Shown: positions 12,891 through 26,726, counted from the first letter of the stretch. The stretch is 64,000 bases of DNA from Theocolax elegans (GCA_026168455.1 CM047425.1:24072648-24136647), one strand, 5' to 3'. Translations and numbers: made by a program. The notes: generated by a model not told the origin, from the letters alone.

Positions 12891-12990
12891 ATTGAAGAGT
12901 GTTGGTATATTTGGTTTGTTTGTATCACGGTTGACTAGTCACCGATGTGGTGTTCAAGAGCTGAATGATGCAGTTGAGAATTTTCGTCTC

Positions 12991-12999
12991 CTTTATATA
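12991..12999 (-). promoter_or_regulatory. TATA box of the Ala/Tyr-rich cuticular gene
   Basis: TATATAAAG on the minus strand, 101 bp before the ATG. A likely start lies near 12962-12966 (TCATTCAG), giving a 5' UTR of about 75 nt. Confidence 0.6.
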
Positions 13000-13340
13000 C
13001 GCACACCTTGGCGAATTATCCTCCATATTCCACCAACACATAGAAATATCATTTGTCGCGAGGATTGGTCAATGCACGAGGACACTCCGAAGCCACCTCC
13101 ATGGGGTAGCAAAGCTTCGCGAGCATTGTTTTTCGTTGGTAAGGTATTCCGCGCGCGTTTACCGATTACATACGAGAACGTGATCCCAAGGAGATTAAGC
13201 AAGGTACTGAACCTTGGCCATCGGCCAAACGTGGCAATCGAAACCATTTTACTATGTGCGTATTTGAGTGCACGCATAATATTATGAGGCTCGGTGTGTT
13301 ACGTTATATTATGTGAACGGGTTATGTGAGTGCGATTCGC
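13000..13340. promoter_or_regulatory. CpG-rich block upstream of the Ala/Tyr-rich gene
   Basis: About 340 bp far richer in G, C and CpG than the surrounding DNA, right behind the TATA box. Long open frames run on both strands (131 codons plus, 94 codons minus). That is what few stop codons in GC-richer DNA give, so I read the block as proximal control DNA rather than a gene. Confidence 0.4.
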
Positions 13341-13399
13341 TTCGAGCAGAGACCTCTCTCACCTTCATTATTATACACAACCTCCACCAAATGATGGAC

Positions 13400-16300
13400 A
13401 AGTTCGTTCTTTCATTAGATTTCATCTTCGAGTTTAGGAGCTTAATGCGCGTTGTTAATTAAATTATTAATTTACTAAATACGTAAAGGTGTACAATACA
13501 AATATCAAGTTACAGCGTTCTTTGTTCAACGTAAAAACCGTGACGAGTAATTACTCCCTAGCAATATGACCCTACCATAAATTGAGATTTTAAAGAATAA
13601 TTAAAACTGTTTGTTGATTTGAAACTACGAAACTTATTTATGAACTGTGCAGTCTGTTAAAAATATCAAATTCTCGGTGTATAACACGTTGCACAATTGC
13701 TCGGATTTGTACTAGGTTTATTTGTGAATTTGAATTCAATGTTCCTGTTACTGTTACTGACAAATACCATATGTACTCCTTCCGTACACTTTTATTCCAT
13801 CTAAATACGTTTAAATGATAATCAAAGACAAAAATTGTTTGTACTTGAAAGGATTTTTCACGGGATTTATACGTTAATATTCGAATGTGTCAATTTTTCT
13901 GATTATAATAAAATAAAATAGCCAGACGAGGTCAGTAGATTAAGCGAACGAAACGTACTTGAATGTAAATACATTTTTTGGACAAGCTATCCATACCGAA
14001 AATGTATGTTTTTTATACTGATCGATAATATTCTAGACAAATATTATTGTAATATTTTTAATATTCTGGATCTGCCATTTGTAGAAAGTATACTCAATAT
14101 GCAAAAAATCATTAATTTTTTTTTACTTTTAGTTACATAATTTAAAATGGTCACGTTGCGTATGAAAACTAGTTAATTAATCAGTAGTCGTGAAATATTT
14201 TTTCATAATGAAAACCCATTTAATAGAATGAACATAACCTCGACATTTATGTTAATTTATTTGTCAACCCTCATGGAAGATAAACTCGGAATTTCTTATC
14301 AAATCAAATGGCTCGATTGTTAATCTACATTCCTTAATAATATCGCCTTTAAAATAATGTTTCGAAAGATATATGGCCATTTTTCTAATATTGAAATCAA
14401 ATTAGTCAAAATTATTTTTAATTCTGCTTTAATAACTTGTGCGATATCTTGACTTGCTCGATGAAATCCACTTTTGGAAAGTTTAAAATACCTTATAAAT
14501 TGACAATTCTGATTGGACAGCTGATTTCATGCTAATAAATGAGCGGAAACAATGAGAAAAAAGTTTCATTCTCATTTTTTACCTATTTCTGTTCAAAATG
14601 TCTATTTATAATATTTCATACTTAAGAAATAGAATCCATTTCTATCAGGCATAGATCAAGATAAATTATATATAATTTTTCTAAAATCCGTAGAAGCCGA
14701 AGATATTAACAAATATATTTTATGGACAATGAGAGCAGAGTTTATCAGCCAGCAAATATTATGTTCCATCAAATCTAATAAACATCATAGTACCATTTAT
14801 CAATTAATAAAACATTTCGGTAAAATTTGAATTCTATATAATTCAATTAAATTCCTTGCAATTAATAAATTATAGTGACTTGAAAGCCTCGTAAATAGCC
14901 ATTTCACTTACATTTTGATGTCCAAATTACATAAACGAATAATAGATACACGAATACTCATATATGTGCATTTGTTACACGCGTTACCAATATTGATGAA
15001 TTTAAATATAACTAAAGATTTTTTATTTAACCAATTGTTGTTAATACACCAATTTGCATCAACATAGTAGCTGTTTCTAGCGCAATAAAAATTCTTTAAT
15101 CAATATATGACGCGAGTTTAATTTATGCCATTAAGAAACGTGCGCGCAATCCGAAGAGTTGTAGTGACGACAAAGCGAGCGATGAGTTAACCGATTACCA
15201 TTAGTCTACGAGCGATCTTCGAGATAGGAGGTTCTACTACATTCTTCTATTAGCAAGTCTCATTATTGAAAGTATAAGTATCAAAACTATTGAATATTAT
15301 GTCTTTAAATCAATAAATATCTCTCATTCGAAGTAATTAATTGCCTTTTAAAATATTTATATACATATAATAATTTACTTGTATTTTATACAATAAAAAA
15401 TGTATTTCGATTTTTTGGTGTTTATTCTATAAGTAAATTTTCATATTGCATTAGTCAAATTAATTTGTATTTTAAATAGCTGAAAATATAACTATTGTTT
15501 TAATTTTTCTAATATATACAACATTTTTATAAGACTAAACTTTCAAATAATTGTATATATACATTTCTACATTATCGAACGAATTTATGATACAGGCTGC
15601 AACTATTGGTTCAACAATTAATTTTAAATATAATTTTTTTTTAATTTTATTTAAGTGCCACATATTTTCGAAATTGAAAATTTTATTTAAAAGGGATTGT
15701 AGCAAAAAGTTGTTCAATATTTTAAAATTTGTCGTACAAATAGTTTTCAACATATTGTATTATCCCGGATGGAAGAGAAAGCTATTGTCAGATAGAGATA
15801 GATAGGAAACGACATCTTAAAGATGAAGTTATAAAGTTCGTTGAACGAGATGTGTGAGTGTAAATGTAGAACGCTGAATTGAAGGCGAGGAAATGAGTTT
15901 TGATGATCAATGCTGGGGCTCAGTGGTGCCTTCATTTTTGATGCTAATATAATACAGCGAGTTTGCCGAGATGAGTCGATAGTGCACATATATCTATATA
16001 GATAAAGCATTGCATCGCACGAGATCGTTCAGAAGCATCGTTGAATCTTTAAAAATCTTTGAAATTATTATTACGCTTCTCTATTTTTAATATAAATTAT
16101 TACTCATCAGCGAAAAGAGGTAGACACTCAAGTCCAGATTCAAAATAAAATTTAGATGAAATGTAAAGATTTGAGAATAGATCCGATGCTATTAAACTTC
16201 AATTTGTTTCAAAATTATAAAAGAAATAAAAATTAACTTTAAAATTGTATAAGCTAAACATTTTATAATATTTAAATGTTATGTAGCTTGAAAGTAAACT

Positions 16301-17750
16301 CAAATTCTATTTTAATTCGAATTTTCTTTTAAACTTGAATTTGAGGCGCTATATCTCTAATTGCTGATCAGTTATAAGCGATTAACGTGGTAGTGACTTT
16401 CTTTGAAAATTCGCTTTAGTAGCGCATAACTTTCGTAAAAAGAAACGTGAAGAACTACGAGTGTTGTTTCCTTCGTATTTTTATATAAGAAATAATCCTC
16501 AAGTTAGGATAGAATCCTGAGGTATGACATACTTTCTTACAGTACGCATGTGATCAATAACAATTGGAATCGACACAAATTTATTAGGTCAAACTTATTT
16601 TTATTATTTATATCAACCCATTTAATTCTTACTATAAATAAGTATTAGTTGGTAAGTAACAACATTTTTGACAACATTTCTAAAATCAACAATTAAAACA
16701 ATGTATTACATTTATCTCGTTTAAAAATTATGGATAAAGTTTCACCAGAAATAAAAGTAAAAGTGTAGAAATTATAATATAGTATATATAAAAATATAGT
16801 AGTAAATTAAAAATTTAGAAAGATTTGTTCAAAATTAAAAATGACACGAATTTTTTGTGACAGTCTATTATTACAATGATTTATTCATACACTAGTGCGC
16901 TTTTACATCTGTGATGTAGTCACGATGAGGTATAGAGATAACGTGTCTACATTTAGATTAAGTCCAGGTAAATGTATATATTTACTCGCGCTTTATTAAT
17001 AATTTACGGTACATGAAGGTATAATAAATGTTGCAGTCGTGTATCAATGAAAAAAGTCTCTTGTCACTAATAACATGCTCTTAATATACTTTTCCGATAT
17101 ATCTATCTCATCCTCAATGTTTTCAAAACCAAAAATTTATCTTTAATTTATTTTATTTTACTTTTAGGTCAATATGAAAACTACTTAAGTAATTGAAATA
17201 GCATATATGTATAGGTATATAATATAGTACAATAAATATTAGAAGATTTAATATCATGCATAAATTTAATAATATATCTTGGTAGAAATCTTTATAAGTT
17301 TGTAGCTAGTCCATAGCTAATTTTAAGAAAAAAAAATGATATATTGTAATTAATAATATTTCTTAATTTAAATAATTCATTGCACGTGTAATCGTTACAC
17401 TGTCTGTGTTAATTGTTAAAATTATTTGGGTATTGTTTTTATTAAATTTGAAAATGTTTCCATTTTATTTACACATTAACCAGTGAAACTAGGCAATTTT
17501 CTACTAGAGCAATATATCAATAACAAACTTTCTTGAACAATTCTTTAAAATGAAGATAATGCACAAGTGAATTGTTAATAAAATGTTTCTCTGTTCTTTG
17601 AAATACTAATACAACTAACATAACATTATATATACTTTGTATAATGACATTTATAAAAAATTAATTAAGAATTAATTTGGAATTACAATCTTTATAATCA
17701 ACGCAGTAGTGACATCTTTGAGAAAACCGAAGAATTCCTTCTGATAAGTG
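13400..17750. other. AT-rich intergenic DNA, no gene seen
   Basis: No exon with splice support. Small CpG-richer patches at 15140-15230 and 15900-16040 could be control elements. Short open frames on both strands at 15535-16010 overlap each other and lack coding character. Confidence 0.35.
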
Positions 17751-17758
17751 AGAGGCGT

Positions 17759-17794
17759 CTAGAAGTTGGTAAGGCCGGTTGCCTCCTTTCCGAT
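17759..17794 (-). CDS. Candidate terminal coding exon (minus strand), product unknown
   Basis: On the minus strand a TTTCGCAG acceptor is followed by ATC GGA AAG GAG GCA ACC GGC CTT ACC AAC TTC TAG, reading IGKEATGLTNF and a stop. The patch is about half G+C inside DNA that is about 70% A+T, and its codons look selected. Upstream exons would lie at higher coordinates and were not identified with confidence. It could be the end of a large-intron gene. I do not recognise the protein. Confidence 0.28.
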   Translation of the reverse strand: MGKEATGLTNF

Positions 17795-17799
17795 CTGCG

Positions 17800-20700
17800 A
17801 AACCAAGATGGAATATGTACGTTGATTAAACTAAATGTTCTAAGATCCAGAAAAGTGCTTTATGAGTTTCTACATAACGAATATAAAAATATTATTTTAC
17901 AATTATCCATATATTTGGTTCTGTTATTGGACAAACGATAATGAGATTTCGAAGGGGCGCTCGTCGCATATGCGATAATTTCCTTTTGCTATTGTAAGAG
18001 CGAGCGTTTAAGAAAATAAAAAATAAATGAATAACAACATTGAAAAAATTTAAATGTATGTAAAATATAGTGTATATTTTTCAAATGAACAAGTGAATAT
18101 AAAAACAATTTCGGATTATTACACACAAAATTCGTATCCAACATTGGAAGCTGTAATTAAAATTATTCCAAAGCTATTTTGTGTCCATTAATTATAATGA
18201 GCATTTCACTAAATTTATATAATTTTTGAAACTTATAAATAGACACTTGTGTCAAAAGCAATGAAGCAACAGACCTAAACGAACGTAATATGATTATCGA
18301 ATAACTCTAAATAATTTTTAATCATAAGTTGAAATAGATATCCATTTTAAGAATTTTAGCCTTAAATTTAATGTATATCAACACAAAAATGTTTAAATGT
18401 AAAAAATTTAAAAGAAGTTATTGGACATTTTCAATTATTGATCTCATAAGAAGAAGCCACGTCAAATATGATTCTCCGACCGAAATTGAACTGTTTCGGA
18501 GTTTTATTCAACGGGACTTGAAATATACCAATATTTCGAAAAATTCAAAAAAAGTGTGTTAATACAAATTGAAATGTTTCGAATTCTAATAATGTTATTC
18601 TAAAATAAAAGAACATTGAAGTGTTTTAAATTTAACTAGGATTTATTTAAAATCTTTAATGGTTGAAATAAATAAATTGTGGTTGAATAAATATCAAAGC
18701 ATTTAGCTTTCTCTATATTATTTATAAAAATTACGAGTTTATATTAATTAAAAAAAGAATTGTTCAAATTTGTACATTTAAAATAATGAATTTTTAACTA
18801 ACTAATAAAAATCATCCGATATCTTTTTATAAAATGTAAAATCGTACATTTTTTTCTAAATAATTAGTGTGTTAACATGTCGAAATCGCACATAATTGTC
18901 TAACCATTTAAAAAATTAAAAATGCCGTAGAAACATTTTTTTTGGGGGGTGTTAATTACATAACCCTTAGATCTCGAGTTATTTTTGTTCTCGTAACTCC
19001 CATTTTCTCTAAATTTTTGTAATTATAAATCCCATGGGACGAATTCCCTTGGCAAGGATCCTTCTTTTGAAACAAAGAGTGAGTGAGTAGGGTTGAGCAT
19101 CCCCTTATTACCAGACGTATTAGTTCTTGAGACGCCTGGATATTAAACGAAAGACAAATTAATCATAAAAGTGTCAAAATAATTAGCATAAAATTATTTA
19201 TATTTCCTCATCAAAGTCACTTGAAATTTAATTTTTTAAACATTTCTCTGCTCTGTATACCTTTATACGTGCACTGGGATTTCTATATTTGTATACATAA
19301 TGTGATGTGTCAAATATAAGTTGTGAAAAAGGACGAGACTTCGGAACGTCGACAATATATATATTCTTCTACGTTAATTAATCATATAATTTTTGTCGAA
19401 CAGGTAATTGTCAGCAACGGTGATCGTAACGTTTAATGTGTAATTTTATAATTTGTATTCTTATTATTATATACGTTCAGATACGACAACATTTTTATGT
19501 ATTTTATGCTATAAATTAACATTTGTAAATGTCTAGAAAAATCTCGTGTAGGACAAAATATCTTTAAATAACTTAACTGACAATCTTTTGATTTGTATAA
19601 TATATACTCTCGATTATAATAAAATATCGTTTATATGAAATATGTATTTATATAAACTTTATTTTTCTTAAACGATAAACGAGTAAAATGTAATGTATCG
19701 TTCGTGTATAGAATTTATAGATAAAATTTATGTTAAAAGCTTTAATAGTATCTCATTAAAATCTTATTATAATCATAAGTTTGACTACACAAGTCTCTTA
19801 AATTAGACATTCATTTCCAAGTCCCCATCACAAATTCATTTATATAATCGAGTAAAACTTATTAACTGTTGGTAGTCAAAATAGTTGAGAAACTTTTCGC
19901 AACCCAGGTTCTCTCCTCTTGCCACCTCTCTCTGATGGGCTTCTCTCTTGGAAAGTGCATGAAAGTCATTCTAACGAGTTTTTCGTATAAAAGAAACAAT
20001 ATCTAATGTTGATAAATTACTCCAACTTTTTTCGTTTATTCATAAAAGAATTTTTTGCAATACCAGACGTAAAGTTCTCTGGAATAAACATCGTACCTTC
20101 ACGCTTACGTTACACATATTCACGCTTATCGCGTAAAAAGCTACTTTTCCCGCACTTGTCACATAATACGGTGTTGTCATTTTTGCACCTAGCTTCATTT
20201 ATTTTTTTCACATCCATTGTAATAAAACCGTTAATATTTCAAAAATAACAACATATGATTATATGATTTTGTAATTTGTAAATTGTCATTATTGAGTGTA
20301 AGTAATTTTATGAATAAGTATATACATATGAGTGTATGTCCACGGAAAGAAAAGTTGGATAAGAGTTACACAAAAGTTCTGGGTAAAATGCTGCGACGTT
20401 CGTTTGTTTAAGAATCACATTAAAATTTTTAACATATCGGATAGTAATTTTTCCTAGACGAGAAGTAGATATTTTATTTTTTGAATTGTGGCCATAGTGG
20501 TGCAACAACATTTACACCGAAAAAAATTCTTTTGCTAAGTAAATAAAAATCTTCGAGGAAACAAATTATTTTTATCAAAATAATATATTTATAAATTTAG
20601 TGTTACAAATCATCAATACTGAATTTATTAAAATTAATTACACGTTTTCTTAATCAAAGCTAAGTAAGAAAGATTTTTAAAATAAAATAAATCAGTTTAC

Positions 20701-21400
20701 TTGCTTTTGAAACCGCTTGTAAGGGAATAATTTATTAAACATAACAAAAGAGTTTGTGAAATAAAAATAATTTTTCTCCGTGTCAGAATCTTTTCTCTTT
20801 TGTGATGCCACTTATAGACATCTTCGGAAGTCTATTACTCATCTTCCTAAAGTGGTGCACATTTCAGCAAAAACTGAAAAGATCGTTCTCTATAATTATT
20901 ATATATATGTACTAATTATTGTTAGAAGTACAACTTAGATATATTTGTATTTATAATGTATTTCCAGTAATATAAGTACCTTTTTATATATATGTAGGTC
21001 TGATTCTTACAAAAGGACTGTTATACATAGCGCGCGTTTTGTAGAGTAAAAATATAACAGTTCAAGCTTGGACTGAAATAGGTGCTTTGTTATATTAGCA
21101 AGTATCGTTAATTTATAAAATGACGTAATTTTCACGTACAAGAGGAAAACGTAAAAAATTATACATAAGGCTTTGCAAACAGAGCGCATATTTCCGTCCA
21201 AGTTTAAACTGTTATTTTTTTATTTCATAAAATTGCTGTATATATATATATATATATATATGTAGATATTTTATAAGGATATACCTAGATACGTAATCAG
21301 GAACGCGTGTAAAAAAAATACTGTAAAAGTTTCGTTATTTTTGATGCATTTAACTATATATTGTAAATACATATATGTATTCGGAGCTGCAAATTGAAAA
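17800..21400. other. AT-rich DNA, no gene seen
   Basis: Open frames at 18371-18562, 20006-20248, 20308-20511 and 21007-21201 are short and AT-driven. TATAAAAG at 19986-19993 has no exon after it that I can support. A sequence like the end of the TTAA element family lies at 19097-19116 (minus). Confidence 0.3.
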
Positions 21401-21405
21401 TCTAG

Positions 21406-21629
21406 TTAAGGGGATGCCGTATAACCGACAATACAATTTTGCGTTTTCTTCGAAGAATACGTAAAATTTCCAAAGTTTGACAATGTATACCGAAAATTTA
21501 TGTATCACATAGTATGTAGGTTGTACGTTCGTAAAATCACGATTAAACTGCAAAAATTGACTGCATAAAACAAAAAATCAATAATGCCGCTGCATGGGTA
21601 CAAGACATAAGTCTACGACTTCCCCTTAA
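21406..21629. mobile_element. Short MITE bounded by TTAA
   Basis: TTAA at 21406-21409 and at 21626-21629 enclose about 216 bp. The imperfect terminal inverted repeats are TTAAGGGGATGCCGTA on the left and, read on the minus strand, TTAAGGGGAAGTCGTA on the right. A TTAA target is typical of piggyBac-type elements. No coding capacity. Open frames over it (21350-21740, minus) are spurious. Confidence 0.55.
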
Positions 21630-22427
21630 ATGTATACCACGTCGAAAAGTCGAGTAATAGGCTTCCAAAGATGAGTATAACTCGCAATCACAAAAGTGGA
21701 AAGTTTCTGAAATATTACCGAAATAGTTAATAAGAAACAAGATATCTAATCAATCAAATTTTGGCTTTGTCTAATTATAAGTCTCTGTTCCTACAGATCT
21801 TTCTACGTATTTACTATTTTCTAAATCCCCATTTAATAATAGTACAACAAACTTTTCAAAAATTATTCTCTGCTTTCTTTTAATTTTATATTCTATTATC
21901 TCTCAGCTTTTTCACGATCTTATTTAAAAATTACCCCGCAGCCTATTGCAATGGAGTACATAAAAATTTATCGAAATACATTGCAATATAAGTTTTATAT
22001 GGTTAATAATAATAAGAAAGACAATTAATTTTATGTTGTTTTATCGTAAATTTGAAAATTTCTGTATTCGTAAACTTCAACATTTAAATAAATATGTTGG
22101 AATATATTGGAATATATGTCTATTCGCAAACGAGCAAGGTGTAAAGTAAGCCTCTACGACGAGGGGTATGATTTATTGCGAAATAGTAAATGGTACGGTG
22201 ATATATCATTGGCAGATTCGTTGCTAATAAATAAAATTCACCATTTTGCGATAAAAAAAGCTATTAATATTAAATAATGATAAACGTATAGTGCTTTAAT
22301 TTAACTTAATAAAAAAAGAATTGGATTAAACGTTTATAAGAAAATTAAGATTGCGATCTTTAAGTTCATCAGGAGATCTTAATTTCGGTCTATCAACTGA
22401 ACTTTTCTTTTCTTTACCTATACCCAG

Positions 22428-22524
22428 GGAGGCACTAGTTCATGACCCCTCGAAAGTGTACTATTGGGAAAAGATGGTGGCGCAACTTCAATTTTACCAA
22501 ATCGATGAAAGCGAATTAATATAA
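22428..22524 (+). CDS. Candidate terminal coding exon, product unknown
   Basis: A pyrimidine-rich acceptor (..TCTTTACCTATACCCAG) ends at 22427. One base finishes a codon, then an open frame begins EALVHDPSKVYYWEKM, runs 31 codons and stops at TAA 22522-22524. AATAAA at 22523-22528 overlaps the stop. It needs a preceding exon ending in phase 2; the candidate at 6312-6325 would fit. The opposite strand is also open here, so coding status is unproven. Confidence 0.25.
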
Positions 22525-22529
22525 TAAAC

Positions 22530-25150
22530 GACTATTTAAATAACACTCGGCGTGGAACTTGGGCAACGCAAAACGCAAAATTAGTGGCTATTTATTTGTT
22601 ATGAATATTATACATATATACATTAAACGTAATTATAATACAGTAAATATAAGAAATTACGATTGCCGAGTGTATTATACCTTTTGTGCAAATTGAAATA
22701 ACCAAATTGATTTGTATTGCGAATTCGGAGACAATGAAACATTAATCATTTGAGCAATAGTTCTCCATTGCTGTATATTAACAGAGCGAAACAACGTTAT
22801 TTACCGTTCTCGGATTTCTAACACTTCGTACAATTATTTTTTTAAATGAAATTTCGATTAATCGTGTATACATACACGTGTACGTATTTTTGTAATTTTT
22901 TAAAATTGATCAATCTTACTTTCGCTTGTGCGTAAATGTTGTTTGTTTGCAATAAACAATTGGTTTAATATGTCACTCGATTATATATATAGCACAACCT
23001 TTCAGATATAATTCGACCCTCCTGCTCAGTTTAATTATTTAACTTATATATACATACAGTAGTTTATTTATCGAAGTACATATAATTACGAGTTTAAAAA
23101 TATATTTTAAAAGTAATATTACAATTTTATATTGGACGGCATAAAATGTCTAATATTCTTGTTTTGTATTGCACTATCGAAGATTAATTAAATACTCTAC
23201 ATTGTAAATTTTGCCTAAGCAGGACAATTTTAACGAAATTTAGAATTTGACAAAATTAATACGGGTAAAATTATAAAATATCTATGTATATATAAAACCG
23301 TTATTCTCCAAAATGTTACTCTATATAGTGTTTTTGCATATATAATACCGGCATAATAAAATGTTTCAAGACCCTTTTATGTCCTCTTAATAAAATTGCT
23401 TCATAAGTAGAGATCGATATATCGTTCATAATGCATTATCAAATACATACAAACGCGGAGGGTCATCCGGTAATTTCTGGAAAATTTAAAGTTATATTAA
23501 TATTTTATTAAATTAAAATTATGCGCACTGTGAGAATAAGAGAGGAGCTTTAATTATTTATGTATAAGTAATTTACTGTATCAAAAACAATATTTATACT
23601 TTGTCAATAATCCTGTGCATCAACAGCGAAATTAATCGGTTAAAACTTATATCATTAGGAAAATATAGCGTTAGGTATTTTCTTCATCGTTATTTAGAAT
23701 GTCGAATTTACGATAATTCGAAATACGTATATATTTGATTTGAATAAATCGATTGATATTATATGTTTGATGTGATAAAATGTGATATTTATACATCCAT
23801 ATAATAGTGAAATCTTAATTAAGTAAACTTATATATGAAAAAAAAACAAATATAAAATTTATTTCATTTGATAAATAATAAAAATCAATTAGTTAAACGA
23901 GAGAGAAGCGGTTCTTATAAAAAATGAATTATCCTTTTTTCTTATTTCTTTAAAAAAATAATGTCATATTTGATTTCAGTTTCTTCAATATTTTTAAAAG
24001 TTTTTTTTTAGTTTGTTTTCTTATCTTACATTCATACTGTAGGGAAACTTTAAAAGTTTTGTCATTTTATGCAAAAATACTGATATCGCTTGTATTAGGA
24101 AAAAATTATTACATTTTAAGTTAAAAATAAATTCTATAAAAATATTGAACGAACTTTTAGAGTAAGTAAAATTTTAAATAAAATTTGTTCTATTTGATTT
24201 GAGTGAAATGGGATAGATGAGTAACACGTTACAACGTTTTAAAAAAGAAATACATTTTTAAAAAATTTGAATAATAATTGAAAAAAGATATTTAAAACTG
24301 ACGATCGTGAGAAGATCTAAATAAATCAATAAACACAAAAAAAAGGTTTTCTTTAAATTGCGATAAAGAAAATAATGAAAATGCAGTGTAAAAATCTATT
24401 AATATTATGTCGTATATATTTATATAATTTTATATAATACGTATATATTATTACTATACGTATACATACGTATATATATTTATCGTATAAATTCTAGATA
24501 ATTTTATAAAGATTTGAAGCACTGTTCTTTTGCGAGATTATACAATGTTTCTTCACTTTTGTAGGTTGACATCAAATGTATTGCTATACACTACGGCTTA
24601 TTCAAATAAAGAATGTACACTTAGAAGTAAAAAAAAGGGTTTCCCCATACTAAATGGCGATTGCGGCTCTCATTTATTAATCTTATGAATAATTGATTCG
24701 GTTGCATTTGCTTGCATCAACGGAATGACCTGAAAATCACGAAGGACTACCTATATATTACTATTGATTACAAAAACAAAGGATGTATGATTTAATTACG
24801 AAAGAATAATACGGATTCATTAATGAAGTGCAGTACATTCCGTGTATAAATGTACCGATACTTATTTTGATTACACATTGCTGATTTCACAATTATTATA
24901 GATCCTTATAGATTGGATGTACAGTTTTAAAAATACAATAAGAATATAAATTGAATGTATGAACTGCGATATTTCACATTTTATTTTGTTATTTCGAATA
25001 AAAGCGAAAGTGAAAATATAGTAAATAAAATACTTGTATTATTTCGCAAGGAAGTAGGTACAATAGGTTGTTCTTTAATTTGGACATACAGTACTTTTTG
25101 GATGAAACACTAATTCTGTATTTCTTGAAAACCCGGTACAATTTGAAGAC
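22530..25150. other. AT-rich DNA, no gene seen
   Basis: No splice-supported exon, promoter or named repeat is visible in this stretch. Confidence 0.35.
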
Positions 25151-25157
25151 TTTCACT

Positions 25158-25445
25158 ATGGATAACGCACACTCGTCCGCTCGTGACGTGACTAGAATGA
25201 CGCCCAGTCACTTACGCGGATGTCCCATGGAAAAATCTGCGGAAGAATGCGAGAGACTTCTGTTACTACATCGAAAATTCACTTATGAGGAATGTAACGT
25301 CATCTTTTACAATATCGAATGTTATTATATAGATGACAGTTTTGCTGATGCACACACACAGAGTATATTACGTTACAACATATCATTTGTTAAAAATAAT
25401 AAATATTTCCTCCTATATCGTACTCTATATTATTATAAAAAATAA
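25158..25445 (+). CDS. Uncertain 95-codon ORF, GC-richer first half
   Basis: ATG at 25158 in fair context opens a frame that starts MDNAHSSARDVTRM and contains EECERLLLLHRKFTYEEC. It degrades into AT-rich Tyr/Asn/Lys codons near the stop. The first 170 bp is GC-richer than its surroundings. On the opposite strand the same patch has a good acceptor (TTCTTCCGCAG) and a GTAAGT donor around a 21-nt segment (25236-25216), so conservation, if any, might belong to a minus-strand exon. No family is recognised. Confidence 0.18.
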   Translation: MDNAHSSARDVTRMTPSHLRGCPMEKSAEECERLLLLHRKFTYEECNVIFYNIECYYIDDSFADAHTQSILRYNISFVKNNKYFLLYRTLYYYKK

Positions 25446-25734
25446 AATTTAATTTGTACTACTTCCGTAGCATCAAAAACTAGACAATTGACTTCGAGTA
25501 GTTATCATATACCTGTTCCATATGTAAGTATACTATTTATAATTTTTTTTATATATTTTATATTTTGTTATTTTGTACTTTTTATTTTTATTTTCAGATA
25601 TTTAAGTATTGAGCGATATTTGTGGACATTACAATTTTTGACTCCACGTAAAAAATACAACATTTATATAAAAAATGAAACCAATATATATTTTATGAAT
25701 TTTATATTTGGAAAAATGATTATGCCAATTTATC

Positions 25735-25773
<39 letters not shown>

Positions 25774-26499
25774 ATTAATGTATAAAATTAATTAAAATTT
25801 AATAATATAATTTATTATAATATATTTTCTACATACATCGTTATAAATATTAATAATAAAATTTTTCAACGCATATTCACAATTTCACACGCAAATATAT
25901 TGCAGTTTACATAAAGTTTGTCAAAATTTAAAAAAAAAGTGTTCATAAAGCTTTTACACAATTATTTACTGACATGAAACTGATAAAGATAAGTATAGTA
26001 TTTACCATATACTATTTTTATATAAATCTTATACATTTTTTTGTTCACATCGAGTGTCTGTATGATGATTATTAGATTAAATTATATTAATTTAATCGGA
26101 TAAAATGAAATTCTTTCGTGTACGACTCTCAGATTTATCTAAATTTTCAAGAAAACTGGAAAATATCTGAATATTAATTAATTAAAATATCACTTTATTG
26201 AATTTAAAAAAAACGTTTAATATGAAATTATTCTTATAGATATACAGTTATATAAATGAATTAGCCACGAAAAAATATGAATGTATACGGTTTTACGATT
26301 CATTATTAAAAATAAGCCCTGAAAAGAACATCGACTATGCTTTCGTAATCTCGAACAGTTGGTACATTGTAAATGTAAAATACAATAAATATTGAAAGTA
26401 CCGATGTCTAAGAAAATGTTTCTTTTTCGGGATTTCTATCGGTTTCTAAAACTTTTTCTTTGAGTACATAGTAATTGGTTTACCGTACATGATTAAGCA

Positions 26500-26715
26500 A
26501 TTGAGGTAGATCTAATGTGCTACGGGACATGGGCCGTGTAGTAATAGAAAACGAAGACGACCAATTAGACATTCACGTGAATGACTTGTAATCCCCCGTA
26601 GCGCGAGGAGTTCGTGTAGTTGCAGACTACGCATGTTGTATTAATGACCTAAACTAGCTAACTAAAATTTGGAACTTCCTGGTCCCGTGTGATCGATATA
26701 TATCGTACGTGACGA
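26500..26715. promoter_or_regulatory. CpG-rich upstream region of the Gln/Pro-rich gene
   Basis: GC-richer block 240-450 bp before the inferred start site. It contains a perfect 14-bp palindrome CATTCACGTGAATG at 26570-26583 with the CACGTG E-box, a site type bound by bHLH-ZIP and CLK/CYC factors. Likely control DNA; binding is inferred. Confidence 0.4.
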
Positions 26716-26726
26716 CGAATATCTGT

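Noticed and set aside
12892..13287. 131-codon plus-strand frame and its 94-codon minus-strand counterpart (12993-13277)
   Set aside because: They overlap the TATA box and exon 1 region of the minus-strand cuticular gene. Both strands are open because the block is GC-rich; no start context or splice sites were seen.
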